Assembly (NCBI GenBank): GCA_037447655.1
Contig: JBBHKE010002092.1
Span: 134,327-198,326, forward strand
From: Zygnema cylindricum
Lineage: Eukaryota; Streptophyta; Zygnematophyceae; Zygnematales; Zygnemataceae
DNA length: 64,000 nt
Direction: 5' to 3'
Below the pieces are notes generated by a model that was given only the letters and a program-made list of their open reading frames with translations, was not told the origin of the DNA and did no database searches. The position numbers were made by a program, and so were the translations under genes. Shown here one piece after another: positions 32,636 to 43,916 of this stretch. The stretch's first letter is position 1. Each line of letters begins with the position of its first letter.

Positions 32636-33730
32636 TGAGATGGTAGCAGATATGATGACCAAACTTGTGCCTTCCCCTAAGCTAATTTTTTGCAGGGAGA
32701 AGTGAGGTATGAAATTAAAGATTAATTTGAAAATAAGGGGAGTGTAGAAATTAATGGTCTGTTTAAAGTATTTTCTAGGTCTATATAGAAATATAGAAAA
32801 AGCCGAGGCAGTCTACCTCTAACTTCTCTCTCCAACTTCTCAAACTTGTCGCAGTCACTGAGAAATTGGAGAGGAAGCTAGAGCCATGGCTATCTAGACT
32901 ATCAGAGGTTTACGCGAAATATATATATTATTTTATTTACCGTTAGAGGTTTATTTACTAAAAGGATATGTGCTGCCCCGACGATTTGATCTTGGTACTG
33001 AGATGGTAGCAGATATGATGACCAAACCTGTGCCTTCCCCTAAGCTAATTTTCTGCACGGAGAAGTGTGGTCTGAAATTAAAGATTGACTAGAAAATAAG
33101 GGGAGTGTAGAAATTAATGGTCTGTTTAAAGTATTTTCTAGGTCTAAATAGAAATATAGAAAAAGCCGAGGCAGTCTACCTCTAACCTCTCTCTCCAACT
33201 TCTCAAACTTGTCGCAGTCACTGAGAAATTAGAGAGGAAGCTAGAGCCATGGCTACCTAGACTATCCATAGGTTTACGGGAAATATATATATTAGTTTAT
33301 TTACCGTTAGAGGTTTATTTACTAAAAGGATATGTGCTACCCCCAAGATTTGATCTTGGTACTGAGATGGTAGCAGATATGATGACCAAACCTGTGCCTT
33401 CCCGTAAGCTAATTTTCTGCACGGAGAAGTGTGGTCTGAAATTAAAGATTGACTAGGAAATAAGGGGAGTGTACAAATTAATGGTCCGCTTAAAGTATTT
33501 TCTAGGTCTAAATAGAAATATAGAAAAAGTCGAGGTTGTCTACCTCTAACTTCTCTCTCCAACTTCTCAAACTTGTCGCTGTCACTAAGAAATTGGAGAG
33601 GAAGCTAGAGCCATGGCTACCTAGGCTATCTAGAGGTTTACGGGAAATATATATATTAGTTTATTTACCGTTAGAGGTTTATCTACTGAAAAGATATGTG
33701 CTACCCCCAAGATTTGATCCTGGTACCTGC
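32636..33730 (+). repeat. 363-bp tandem triplication: RNase H end, PPT, LTR start
   Basis: Units start at TGAGATGGTAGCAGATATGA at 32636, 32999 and 33363 (spacing 363 and 364). Each holds the last codons of RNase H, the polypurine tract GGGGAG and about the first 250 bp of the LTR, breaking at GGTAC in the tRNA-like block. Only the third continues as the full 3' LTR. So H has three PPT/LTR-start copies. Units 2 and 3 resemble each other more than unit 1. Confidence 0.88.
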
Positions 33731-34539
33731 CGGACGGTAAGCAGCCAGTAGCCGGTAGCCTTATCCGTTATGTCTAGACCTAGTGTTACATACTATTGGG
33801 TTTGATATTTACTTATACATAACCAAGTAGAATAATTCATTTAACTGAAAATATTTACGGGATACATAGATTCAGTAATGTAAAAGTACGGATTGTGGTA
33901 CAGATAAAGAAACGAAAACCGCGCATTTGTTTCTTTAGCGAAACGAATACCGCGCAGGTATTTATTACGGCTACGATTAAATGTGAATTTAATTGGACGG
34001 CCGGAATGAACGCCGAGATCGCGGAAGAGGATTTCGGCGGTTTGTGGTCATCGCCACATCGGATGACACGTGGCGGAATAACATTGGATCGCGGCATCTC
34101 CGAGGATTAAGGGAGCAAATCCGGATTTACCACGTGTCGACATTTAGGCCATGTTGTACAATGTTCGTAAAAAAAGTACACCGGCAGCTGTACTTTTGTG
34201 TACGGAAGTGGAATATGATTGGCTCCGTACATTTGAAGATAGAGTATGTGAGAGAGATAAGACTTAGAAAAATTAGGAGATAGGACCCACTCTCCGAGAG
34301 AGCTTTTGTACAAAAGGTCAACTTTGACCCTCCATAACTTACTGCTCAGGGGAGCAAACTCAGAGATTCTTTTTGCCATCGACTCAGGGGAGTCTTGCCT
34401 TCCCAAAGGTAAAGATGGTCAGAGTTTTTGTCTGCCAGGGTGGTAGTTGTTCTTGCTGAAACACAAAGGGGTCAAAGCTATCATAGAGGCTTTTTAGAAG
34501 CTGTTCACTCTGAGGACTTATGGAGGTCTAAGAGTTTCA
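33470..34539 (+). repeat. 3' LTR of element H
   Basis: 1070 bp, same length as the 5' LTR, starting TGTACAAATT after TAAGGGGAG and ending AGAGTTTCA. Hairpins GGTCAA-CT-TTGACC and GACTC-AGGG-GAGTC (34381-34394) are intact. Confidence 0.92.
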
Positions 34540-35131
34540 CTAACTACATGTGAATGCGTGAACCTACATAGGTTCACGACTTAAAATACACTAATCAATG
34601 TGCGTCGCCGACATTTCGAAATCGCACGCCGCGTCACCAATGTTTCGTAATTGTACGTCGCGTCAGTGTTGATTGAAATTGTATGTCGCGCCACCCACAT
34701 TCCGAAATCATATTTCGCGAAATAAATATATGAAATCGTCTGTCACGTCACGCCAAAATCTGCGACAAAAAACTTAAGTACGGACGTGAATTCGAAAATG
34801 AATCGTCGGCGGAAATTTCGAGAAATGAAAGTATGTACGGTAAACCTCGTAGCCGAAAATTACGGGAAATGTAAGTCGTACGGTCAAACTTGTCGTCGAT
34901 GGAGATTACGGTCAACGTAGGTATATACGGACGGTCAACTTGCAACGTAAGTATGTATGGACCTGCGAACCTTTAAAACACCCAAATGGAAATTAGTGTG
35001 GAGGCCGCTCAACCTAAAACCTAAATATTAACAATGAAAGTGGCCGACAAGATGCGGCATGACAAAAGGGCAACCATGGCTTCCTGCAAGACCAAAAGAG
35101 TAAGATTTTAAAATACCTTTATCAACACTCC
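34540..35131 (-). repeat. LTR-like sequence J, rich in GTACG/CGTCG
   Basis: On the minus strand it starts TGTTGATAAAGGTATTTT at 35131, resembling the start of LTR C, next to a polypurine tract at 35132. Further left it turns into CpG-rich sequence with many GTACGG and CGTCG words, reminiscent of LTR I. Probably it is part of one LTR split by element H, but I could not align it end to end. Confidence 0.45.
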
Positions 35132-36418
35132 CCTTATTTTCTAGTCTATCTTTTGCTTCAGTCCACACTTCTCTCCACAAAATATTAATTTGATAGAAGG
35201 AACCGGTTTAGTGATCATTTCTGCTACCATCTCTCCATCATGTCTATATTATAAACTAATTATTTTTTTCTCAACCTTCTCTTTAACAAAGCTTAGACAG
35301 ATATCCATATGCTTTGCTTTAAAGTGATGCTTAGGATTTGCTTCAATTGCAATCGCAGCTTGATTGTCACAAAATATCTTTTGCACTCCATTTTTCATAT
35401 ATCATAATTCTTGAAGCAAAGATTTCACCCACATTAATTCTTTCATAGTTGAAGGATAAGCCATATACTCAGCCTCCATGGTGGACTGAGCAATCACCTT
35501 TTGTTGCTTGCTGCTCTAACAACTAGCTCCATTCCGAATATATAACATATACCTAGAAGTACACCTGCTCATCGGAGCATCCCCATAGCTAGCATCACTC
35601 CAAGTGGTGATGTCTGTATTATCCCCTCCCAAATGCAATCGTAGATCTCTCGTTCCTATCAAGTACCGCATGACTTTTTTGGCCGCTTCCCAATCTTTCT
35701 TCCTAAGATCATTCAGACTCATGCTTAATACTCCTTGAGTTGGTGCTATATCAGGACGAGTACAGTTGATAAAATAAATCAAACTACCGACAACCTGTCT
35801 GTACGGAATAGTTTGCATGAACTTGCTTTCCTCAGGTCCTTACACATTATCCAAGATCAAGACTCCCTCTTATGAGCTCCCCTCATTTTTGTTCTTAAAG
35901 TCCATAGGAGTCGTACAACTATTTGCTTTTTCCATTTGAAATTTTTCAAGCATATTACCAATTGCTTCTTATTGAGTTAGTCTAATTGTTTTCATTTCTC
36001 TACCCCTCTCCATTTGAATTCCCAAAGTATACTTTGCCTCCCCCAAATCTTTCAATTCAAATCTACTCTTTAGATCATTTTTTCAATCTATTATTTTTCT
36101 CCATTGATTTACTTAAAACAAGCAAATCATCAACACACATGGCAATGAAAATAACACCTTCCTCATCCTCAAATAAGTAGATGGAATGATCGGAACTAAT
36201 TCCGATGTATCCCTAACTTATTAGAAAGTGGTCTTGCTTTTTGTTCCATTGGCGTGGAGCTTGCTTTAGTCCGTAAAGGGACTTTATCAATCTACACACC
36301 TTACTTTCTTCTCCTTTCTCCACAAATCCTTCCGATTGTCGCATGAAGATCTCTTCTTCCAATTCTCCGTGTAAGAAAGCAATTTTGATGTCCATTTGGT
36401 GCACTTCCATGTCTTTCG
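35132..36418 (-). pseudogene. Element J pol remnant (RT and RNase H)
   Basis: Reading leftward from 36418: [40 protein letters not shown], then IPYRQVVGSLIYFINCTRPD and SYGDAPMSRCTSRYMLYIRN, ending at the polypurine tract near 35132. Stops and frameshifts are frequent. It is cut on the right at 36418 by LTR K. Same Copia lineage as E1 and H. Confidence 0.88.
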
Positions 36419-36876
36419 TGAAACTTTGAGACCTCCATTGGCCCTCAGAGTATGCAGATCCAAAAGAAGCTAATCTAGATAGTGCCGACTCCAAGTTGCT
36501 ATAAACCCAAATGACTGACCCCTTGACAGTCAGAACCCCAATATAGATTCACCCCTGTGAAATAACACTTTCTGTGTGCTCAGTTCCACCACAGAATGCA
36601 AAGTTAGAATATGAGATTTGGACACATTCACCCACTTTGACTTTCCCTTAGAAATACAGCCACCCTGGCAAACAAAAACTCTGACCGACTACACTCTTGT
36701 GTAGCCTGGACTCCCTTGAGTCCACAGCAAAAAGAATCACTGAAAATGGTCAAGTAAATTGATCGTTATTGTTTGCCAAAGTTTGCCATTTATACAGAGT
36801 GCTCTCTGGGAGAGGCAGCTACTTACCCAAAATTTTCTAAGTCCTATCCCCCCCTCTAAAACTTTATCTATTGAAG
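36419..36876 (-). repeat. Copia LTR K fragment, minus strand, runs into gap
   Basis: It starts at the LTR terminus TGAAACTTTGAGACCTCC (plus reading) and continues as LTR A/F-type leader with GGACTC hairpin sequences near 36707-36722. It is lost in the 10-N gap at 36877-36886. Confidence 0.75.
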
Positions 36877-36886
36877 NNNNNNNNNN

Positions 36887-38140
36887 AGACGATGGTAGAG
36901 TGATAGGACATCAGACTCAGCTTTGTTAGAGAGAAAGTAGAAAACAAAATAATCAGTTTAGAGTACAGACCAGATAGTGAGATGGTAGCAGATATGATGA
37001 CCAAACCTGTGCCTTCCCCTAAGCTAATTTTTTGCAGGGAGAAGTGTGGTCTGAAATTAAAGATTGACTAGAAAATAAGGGGAGTGTAGAAATTAATGGT
37101 TCATTTTAAGTATTTTCTAGGTCTAAATAGAAATATAGAAAGAAGCCGAGGCAGTCTACCTCTAACTTCTCTCTCCAACTCTCAAACTTGTCGCAGTCAC
37201 TGAGAAATTGGAGAGGGAGCTAGAGCCATGGCTACCTAGGCTATCCAGAGGTTTACGGGAAAATATATATTAGTTAGGTGTTTATTTACTAAAAGGTATG
37301 TGCCGGCCACAGGATTTGATCCTGCTACCTACCGGCAGGCAGAGAGCCGATAGCCGGTAGCCTTAGCCGTTAAGTCTAAGTGTAGTGTTACGTATTATAT
37401 GGTATGATAATTAATTAATCATTAATACGTAGAATAATCCATTTAAGTGCAACCGTTTACGGGACACATAGATCTGGTAATGTAAAAGTACGGATTACGG
37501 TACGATTAAGAAATCAATACCGCGCATTGATTTCGTAAGCGAAACAAATACCGCGCATGTATTTATTACGGCTACGATCAAATGTGAATTTAATCGGACG
37601 GTCGGAATTAGCGCCGAGATCGCGGAAGAAGAATTCGGCGGTTTGTGGGCATCGCCACATCGGATGACACGTGGCAAAATTACATTGGATCGTGGTATCT
37701 CCGGAGATTACGGCACCGAATCCGGATATGACATGTGTCGACATTAAGGCCATGTTGTACAATTTCCGTACATAAAGTACACCGGCGACTGTACTTTTGC
37801 AAACGGAGGAGAAATCTGATTGGTTCCGTATATCAATCGATAGAGTCTGTGAGAGAGATAGGACTTAGAAAAATTAGAAGATAGGACCCTCTCTCCTAGC
37901 GAGCTTTTGTACAAAAGGTCAACTTTGACCCTCCAAAACTTACTGCTCAGGGGAGCAAATTCAAAGATTCTTTTTGCTATCGACTCAGGGGAGTCTTGCT
38001 TTCACAGGGATGTAGGTGGTCAGAGTTGTTTTCTTCCAGGGTGGCAGCTGTTTTTGCTGAAACACAAAGGGGTCAGGATTATCCTAGAGGCTTCTTGGAA
38101 GCTGTCCACTCTGAGGACTTATGGAGGTCTCAAAGTTTCA
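36887..38140 (+). mobile_element. Copia element L, RNase H tail and 3' LTR
   Basis: 36920-37079 encodes the end of RNase H (EMVADMMTKPVPSPKLIF) followed by GGGGAG and LTR L (37085-38140, 1056 bp, TGTAGAAATT...AAAGTTTCA). It is closely related to the 3' LTR of H. The rest of the element lies beyond the gap or is missing. Confidence 0.88.
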
Positions 38141-38230
38141 TTAATTACATGAGGGGGAGAGAAAGAGGAAGAGGGAGAGGAGGCCGATAGGTGGTGGAGA
38201 GGGAGAGAGGGAGAGGGGAAACTCATGTTT
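38141..38230. repeat. GA-rich low-complexity tract
   Basis: GAGGGGGAGAGAAAGAGGAA-type sequence continues to about 38220. I see nothing else in it. Confidence 0.6.
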
Positions 38231-38313
38231 TCATAGAGAGGAATACATAAAAAAATATAGGAGAATAACGAAGATGCACAATATTTCAAAGATTAAAATG
38301 TAATGTAACCTAC

Positions 38314-39257
38314 CCAGTACATTGTCGGCAAGGCCCTTTATCGGGTAGTTTCGACCGCGGTTTGTGAAAATTATCATTGGAGACTTGATTCGTGCATTCA
38401 CTCTTCCCGTGAGTCGTACCATCAATATCATGGACTCGGCGCCACCCGCAACGTCGGAGTATTTGATAACCTCGTCGCCGCGAAATCCCAAAGATTTCTT
38501 GTTGTCCATTTTTACAATGAATTGTGTTTCGTCCATGTTCTCCACCAAATCCTGGCTAAAATGACCTATTAACCACCAAAATAATATAAAAACACAAAAG
38601 AAAACAAATCACAAGTAAGTATATTGAAAAAAATGTCATTGTTGGTTTACATTGTAGTAATCTTTAAAAAGTTAGGGGGTTACTAAGACAAAAAATGTCC
38701 TTTTAACACTTGTTTCCCTCAATAAGCACGGAAACGATACTAAATAATGAGCTTTATATGATAAGAAGCAACAAAGGGAAGGAAAATACGAGGCTTACCC
38801 GATAGAAATCCTTTTTTTAATACGCCCATGTGATATGCCACGGATTTCCCGATGTACTCTTACTTCTCCGAACTTAATTGTAGTTTGCCCTTTAGAGCTC
38901 GGGCGACAATGTTATGCTTTTTGAAAAACCGTTGAATCCAACGCCGAGTGATTCTGATGTCGATCACTTCACCATTGCTGTTGACAAATTCCGGCGCACC
39001 ATTCTTTTTTATTTCGGCAATGATGTAATTAGCCATTTTACCCACAATTATAGTTGGCATTTTCATGCCCGCCTTCAGTATGTCGTTATGAACCTTTGTC
39101 ACCCATGGTAGCTCCTTCCTACCCCTTTCCGGTAACGCCTTTGTTACCTCCACGCTACTCCTTCCAAAACCCGAAGTAGATAAGGTGAGAGTAGTATCGT
39201 CTATCCCTTTAAGTACCGCCACCATTTCGACCCACCACCGCCTTGCCTTCTGGTACT
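38314..39257 (-). pseudogene. Pogo-like DDE transposase, two exons recognised, disrupted
   Basis: Exon 38799-39257 holds a helix-turn-helix type region (ITRRWIQRFFKKHNIVARAL) and continues past an in-frame TAA (38857-38859) as EYIGKSVAYHMGVLKKGFLS to a GTAAGC donor. An intron (38566-38798) ends in TAG. Exon 38314-38565 holds the DDE core start (ENMDETQFIVKMDNKKSLGF, SPMIIFTNRGRNYPIKGLAD) and ends at a GTAGGT donor. This matches the Tc1/mariner-pogo (DDE_1) family pattern best known to me from oomycetes and fungi. The downstream part with the remaining acidic residues is not found; LTR L lies there. Confidence 0.7.
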
Positions 39258-39324
39258 CTGCAATAGAAGTAATGAAAGAACAAAAACTAGTCACTGGAAA
39301 TCTGCATAAAAAACCATTACATTA

Positions 39325-39560
39325 TAAGTATCGCTTCAGCGACAAGGATTTGTCGTCGGCAAATTTAGCGACGACAAATCCTCATCGCTGAATCAGCGTC
39401 GACAACTGGTCGTCGCTGAATTAGGCGACGACAAACTGTCGTCGCTGTATCAACGTTTTGCTGTAAACTATAATTTTGGGAGAGTTATGGTTCAGCGAAG
39501 ACCGGAATTCGTCGTTGCTTTACGGACGAGGCGTTGTCGTCGCTATATTTACCAAACACG
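39325..39560. repeat. Cluster of GCGACGAC / GTCGTCGC palindromes
   Basis: Within about 230 bp the words GTCGTCGC and GCGACGAC alternate so that neighbouring segments can pair (TTTGTCGTCGGCAAATTTAG, GCGACGACAAATCC, AGGCGACGACAAACTGTCGT). A second cluster is at 41722-41833. Such arrays are seen near ends or in introns of some plant DNA transposons. Here the cluster lies upstream of the transposase exon. Confidence 0.6.
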
Positions 39561-39689
39561 ACAGATAATAAAACAAAATTGTTAATTTGTACGTTAGCGA
39601 CGACAAAATAAAAAGAGAAGGATAAATGAACAAATTCAGAAATGACAAACATACCGATTACCGCATTTTTTTTTAAGACAACTCCCGTG

Positions 39690-40651
39690 TGAGCCTCGTC
39701 ACTTGCTCTTCTTTGGTGGCCAATTGGTTATTGAGTGCCTCAATTATTCGTTGCCAATCCTCTTCTGTATGTGGTGGAGGGGGGCTAAACGGGGTCGCCT
39801 CACTCGAAGATTTTGGAACTTATGTAGAACCGAGTTACGAGCTGCTCGGAGAGCCATTACCTTGGGAGTCTTTCGACAATACTTGAGGACGGTGTATAGT
39901 CGGGGGTCCCACGGATGGTGAAGCCGCAATAACGCGGGAACATTCACCCGAAAACCGCGGTTGTCGTGAACAATCCACGTATACCGTGGATCCGCCGGAT
40001 CGAATTGTCGTATGTGGGCAAACGTCAATCCTCGGTCGTCACCGTGGATGAAAAGCCACGTTGGATGAGCGGGGACATCCGAGGGGATGTCGCGAATTTT
40101 CGGGTAGGGATTTTCTTTCGGGTTTAGGGAACGCGATTCAACATACCTCCAATGTTCCGACCATTTGGCAACCGGAATGAAATGTTCGACCCGAGGCACA
40201 AAACTGCCCATTTCCTCCTCTCTGTGGGAGGAGGGAAAAACCAATCCGGATCCTCAACTCGGTATGGAGCTTGAAGACCCGGATTACCTAATACAATGGC
40301 TCTCTCCCTGTTCGGTGTAGGAGGCGCCTCGAGCACGTCATCATCATCCCAGTTTTCATCCTCTCGTTGTCGTCTCTCGATATCGGGACTTTGCTCGTCC
40401 TTGGTGGTGGCCTCATCCACATCGTTCAATACCCGAATATCCGTGGGATGTTCGACTTCGGGGGTACGCTTCTCATCCGGCGGTTCCTCCCCTTCCACAA
40501 TGCTCTCGTCGCTATAAGAAGTTAAGGGGACGCAATCCTCGTCGAACCATCGACTAACTTTCTGTTTTCCTAGTTTAATTTCCCTCCTCCTCTCTAACCT
40601 TGTCCGTACGCACTCCCCCCCCCCCCCCCCCCCCCCCCTCTCTCTCATCAA
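39690..40651 (-). pseudogene. Unrecognised ORF upstream of the transposase, likely same gene
   Basis: Minus strand, leftward: an acidic start (about 40651-40250; DIERRQREDENWDDDDVLEA), then 40244-39744 (EHFIPVAKWSEHWRYVESRS, PTWLFIHGDDRGLTFAHIRQ, LRLHHPWDPRLYTVLKYCRK), then in another frame a short coiled-coil-like stretch (QLATKEEQVTRLTREL) to 39690. Frame changes at about 40200 and 39770 could be introns or decay. Place and strand suggest extra exons of the transposon gene. I recognise no domain. Confidence 0.45.
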
Positions 40652-41215
40652 AAATCATATTTTTCTTTTTATCCTCCTCCTCCTCCTCTCTACTCCTCCA
40701 CCTACCTCACTCCCCTCCCCCTCCTCAACCGTCGCCTCTTTTCCCCTTCCTTCCTCACCTAATGCCGCCCCTCCCCCCCCTCTCCACTCTATGTGTTCTC
40801 CCCCCCCTCCCTTTCACCTTCGTCCTCCTCCTCCCTCTCATCAAAAACTCTACTTTTTATTTTTCTCCTCCTCCTCATCCTCTCTACTCCTCCCCCCGCC
40901 TCACTCGTCTCCCCCTCCTCAACCGTCGCCTCTTTTCCCATCTCTTCCTCCCCTAATGCCGCCTCTCCCCCCCCCTCCCCACTCAACATTTTCTTTCCCC
41001 CCCCCCCCTCACCTTCGTCCTCCTCCTCCCTCCAATCAAAAACCCTAATTTTTTTTTTATCCTCCTCCTCCTCCTCTCTAATCCTCCCCCCGACTCAATT
41101 CCCCCCCCTCCTCAACAGTCGCCTTTTTCCCCTTCCTTCCTCACCATCTACCTCCTCCTCCCTACTCACCTCAACAGATGCCCCCTTTTCCTTCTCTTCA
41201 CTCTTTTCTCCTTCC
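40612..41215. repeat. Polypyrimidine tract of about 600 bp, three tandem copies
   Basis: The plus strand is almost only C and T. A block starting ATCAAAAA recurs at about 40646, 40837 and 41034, a period of about 195 bp, each with TCCTCCTCCTCCTC and CAACCGTCGCCTCTTTTCCC words. C homopolymers (about 40615-40637) start it. The Pro/Ser/Leu-rich open frames across it are by-products of composition. Confidence 0.8.
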
Positions 41216-41219
41216 CGTC

Positions 41220-41960
41220 CTATAGCTAACGTAGTTGCCGCCTCCCGTTGCCTCGCTAACTCTTACGCAGTCGCCTTAACAACGGGAGGATGGCGACGCC
41301 GATAAGCCATCACGGTACGTCGTCGCTTTATTGGCTGGCAGCTGCCCTCCATAGCGTAGCTTTAAAGACGCGAGTAAAATAAAATTGTAGAAGACGCGGC
41401 TACGGAAAATGGAGAGAGTACAAAAAATAATAGCCCAAAACCTTACTTTGATGAAAAGTAAACATCAATATAAAATACTACGATTTCGTGCGAGGGATAC
41501 TTATATAATGTATGGTCAGGCACGGATTGGCTTCTTCGCCTACCCGATGTGTTCGAATACTCCAACAGTGAGGTGACGAAATAAAACAATGCATCCTACG
41601 TTTCATTCACAACACGATTTCAATATTGGGCGCCGTTTACTGTTCGACATTTGTTATACTTTACGTTTAAGTGACGGCTACACTTTTAACAGATACGATT
41701 TATTTTTCCGAAGCTTCCAACGTTGAGGCGACGACGCATTGTCGTCGCCTTTTCGATTTCGCTAACATTTGCCGACAGTCCACTGAAGTAGCCTTTCCTT
41801 CATCACATTCAGGCGACGACACCATGTCGTCGCATGTCCATTTGATTGAAGTTATAACAAAAACTAATTGGACGACGTTGCAAAACCACATATCATAACT
41901 TCACGAGGTGGGGGGGAGGTGAATAATGGGCATATACAAACATACAATATGAGATGAATA
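41220..41960. other. Intergenic or transposon interior with paired palindromes
   Basis: It contains GGCGACGACGCATTGTCGTC (41730-41749, palindromic) and GGCGACGACACCATGTCGTC (41813-41832), the same words as at 39325-39560. No coding region is convincing. Confidence 0.5.
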
Positions 41961-42500
41961 TAATCAAATAAAAATTATTCAATATGTTTTATTAAATTAC
42001 AAACAATGCGAACTAGCAATACACAAATTAGGCAACCGAAGTTTGTTATATGAAAGTAAGGACAGTGGTAAAAACTCTTACTTGTACGATACACCCCTGA
42101 AAAATGTTGCGGAAACTTTTGATAGTCCTTGGGATAAGGAGTTCCTTTCCATTTTCGAGACAATCGGCGATCATCCAATTGATTACTCAAAGTCGAGTTA
42201 TTTTCGTTGAAACTTTCTGAACATTTCGGATCGACAACGGGACGTTCCCTTATGTATCACACGATGAGTCCAAATCTCCGATAGTAGCGCCTTCCACGAG
42301 GGGGTCCAAGTTGGGTGATCCCATTTCTTCACTCGGTGGGTCGGTTCCGTGGGTTTCGCTACAATCTATGTCCTCTTCGGCTAGAGGTGGCAATAATCCG
42401 GCAGTAGCAGTGTATTTCGCCGCAAAACAAGTGGTAATGTGGGAAGTAATAGGCCACATATTTGCAATAACAAAGAAAAACGTTTGGGCCAAAAATACAA
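41961..42500 (-). other. Possible further exons of the transposon gene
   Basis: 42250-42492 reads on the minus strand as an acidic chain (AEEDIDCSETHGTDPPSEEM, PNLDPLVEGATIGDL). 42190-42085 reads SNQLDDRRLSRKWKGTPYPK and runs to an AAGTAAGA donor-like site at about 42080. They lie on the same strand as the transposase and may be its 5' exons. No domain is recognised. Confidence 0.35.
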
Positions 42501-43916
42501 AGCAAATAATAGAGATGCAAATGCCAAGGTAGCCGGAGAATGTGAATAGACACTGCCATTACTAGACGGAACACCGGATATATATACCAAAAGCAAAAAC
42601 CCAAGAGGGAAAAAAAGGAGGGAAACCATTTTCCAAACTTTCGATGTTCAAAATTTGAATTTTAATAATTTGCGTGTCAGTGAATTATCAAAATATTGTA
42701 AGTGACTCTGACAAAGCGGGAAACTTTGAAAAAATGTGTCAATTTTGAGAATGGAGCATGCACGTGGTAGGCGACGACCGATTTTCATGAAAGAGCCATG
42801 GTAATTGCCTGCTGCTAATTGTATGGATGGATTGATTTTGGTATGGCGGCGGGTATGGCAGACGGTTGGTTTTACGTCGTTTTGGAGCCGTAATGTTTGC
42901 GTGGATATAAAATTGTCCACGTGTAATCATGGGCGACAAATCACAATATGTTTGAGACGAGGTGGTTGTCGAGTTTGTTCGTTGTGTACCAATTTAGAGT
43001 AAGAGTTTACTCTAATATATCATCACACTAACGCTGATACCGGTCACTGGTCGAAGATACAGATGAGAGTGCAACCATTTTAAAGTTAACACACATATTA
43101 GCATCAATTCACTCTAATAAAATAAAGCATCGTAACAGTATTAGCGTAAAGAACCTTATTTAACATACAGTGTCGAGATACAACGTACAAGCGACCAACT
43201 TTTTAGACAACAAGCGTTGCGTAAACATTACAACCGTACAAATGACGCAACTTACAATTGGACAAAAAATGTACACTTTACGGCGTAGCGCCGACGCTTA
43301 ACCGCGATAAAATACTCTGACATGCACGTGTGAATCTTTTACGTGACGGCGTACGATTTCAAAAAAAAATGTACGGGTACTTATATTAATGTAAACATGT
43401 TTGAGACCGACATTTTTTATTCAAAGACCCAAATTAGAATTATTAAACAATTAGAATGTATGTTTTTTTTTATATTTTCAAATTCTTAATTAGCGTAAAC
43501 CACTGTAATTTTTCATACACACTAAAGAAACTTCTATGCTAATAGTGATTGGCGGTGTACTGTACCCGTACGCGCCCGAACCCGAATATGTACAAAATTA
43601 ATGGTACATACCAAGAGTAAAAAGTACAATAATGTTGGATAGTATGGACAGTACAAAACCTTCATTTTTTTCGTTTTTTTATTATCCGACCGTACCTGAT
43701 TTTTATGTTTTTTTTTGAATCACCCGCCCGAATCCGACCGGCCCCCGAAATTTGGCACCCGAATCCGTTCCGGATCCGACGTGGGCGGTCGGGTAATGGT
43801 CGGGTACGGATTCGGGTACCCGATTGCGACCTCTCTTTAGCGGACAGATCGGCTTGGGCTTCAAAAAACAGATCAATTGTGTCATGGCAGAGAATTCGTC
43901 ATTTTCTGCTTATAAT
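42501..43916. other. Intergenic, no gene seen
   Basis: AT-rich sequence with short ACGT/GTAC words. A small GC-rich island (43725-43830) is made of repeated CCCGAATCCG/GGGTACGG words, internally palindromic around GGTACC. No splice-supported frame or known domain is visible. Confidence 0.5.

Larger units (their letters stand above)
27085..32703 (+). pseudogene. Element H pol: protease, integrase, RT, RNase H, interrupted
   Basis: Protease is recognised by WIIDSSASMHMCKD (usual D-S/T-G reads DSS). The pre-integrase motif is MWHKRLGHVNLEKLREMKKM. Integrase keeps HKDIWGP and RSDNNGEY, but the Glu of NGVAERLNRT is Gln, so its triad is broken. RT: KPIGCKWVFKLKLNLDNTIE, then solo LTR B, then IAIYVDDLHVLSKS, then solo LTR I, then GRFEMKDMGEAKYILGIQVE. 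RNase H (32052-32703): SGYVLYVGDGACCWSS, STMEAEYMAS, FCDNQALIAISA, ending IFCREK. It has several stops and frameshifts outside the insertions. Confidence 0.92.
24935..34539 (+). mobile_element. Copia LTR retrotransposon H, with nested solo LTRs
   Basis: 5' LTR 24935-26004 and 3' LTR 33470-34539 are both 1070 bp. Flanks CTAAT (24930-24934) and CTAAC (34540-34544) are a target duplication with one transition. The interior holds gag, protease, integrase, RT and RNase H in Copia order, all interrupted. It contains solo LTR B (29279-30312), solo LTR I (30425-31778) and a 363-bp tandem triplication before the 3' LTR. Without these the element would be about 6.5 kb, like E1. Confidence 0.93.

Noticed and set aside
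38141-38230. Telomere-like or simple-sequence gene promoter
   Set aside because: It is only a GA-rich tract with no ordered repeat unit.
40600-41305. Proline/serine-rich proteins of 85-170 residues
   Set aside because: They are produced by a polypyrimidine tract in several frames at once, with no independent evidence of coding.
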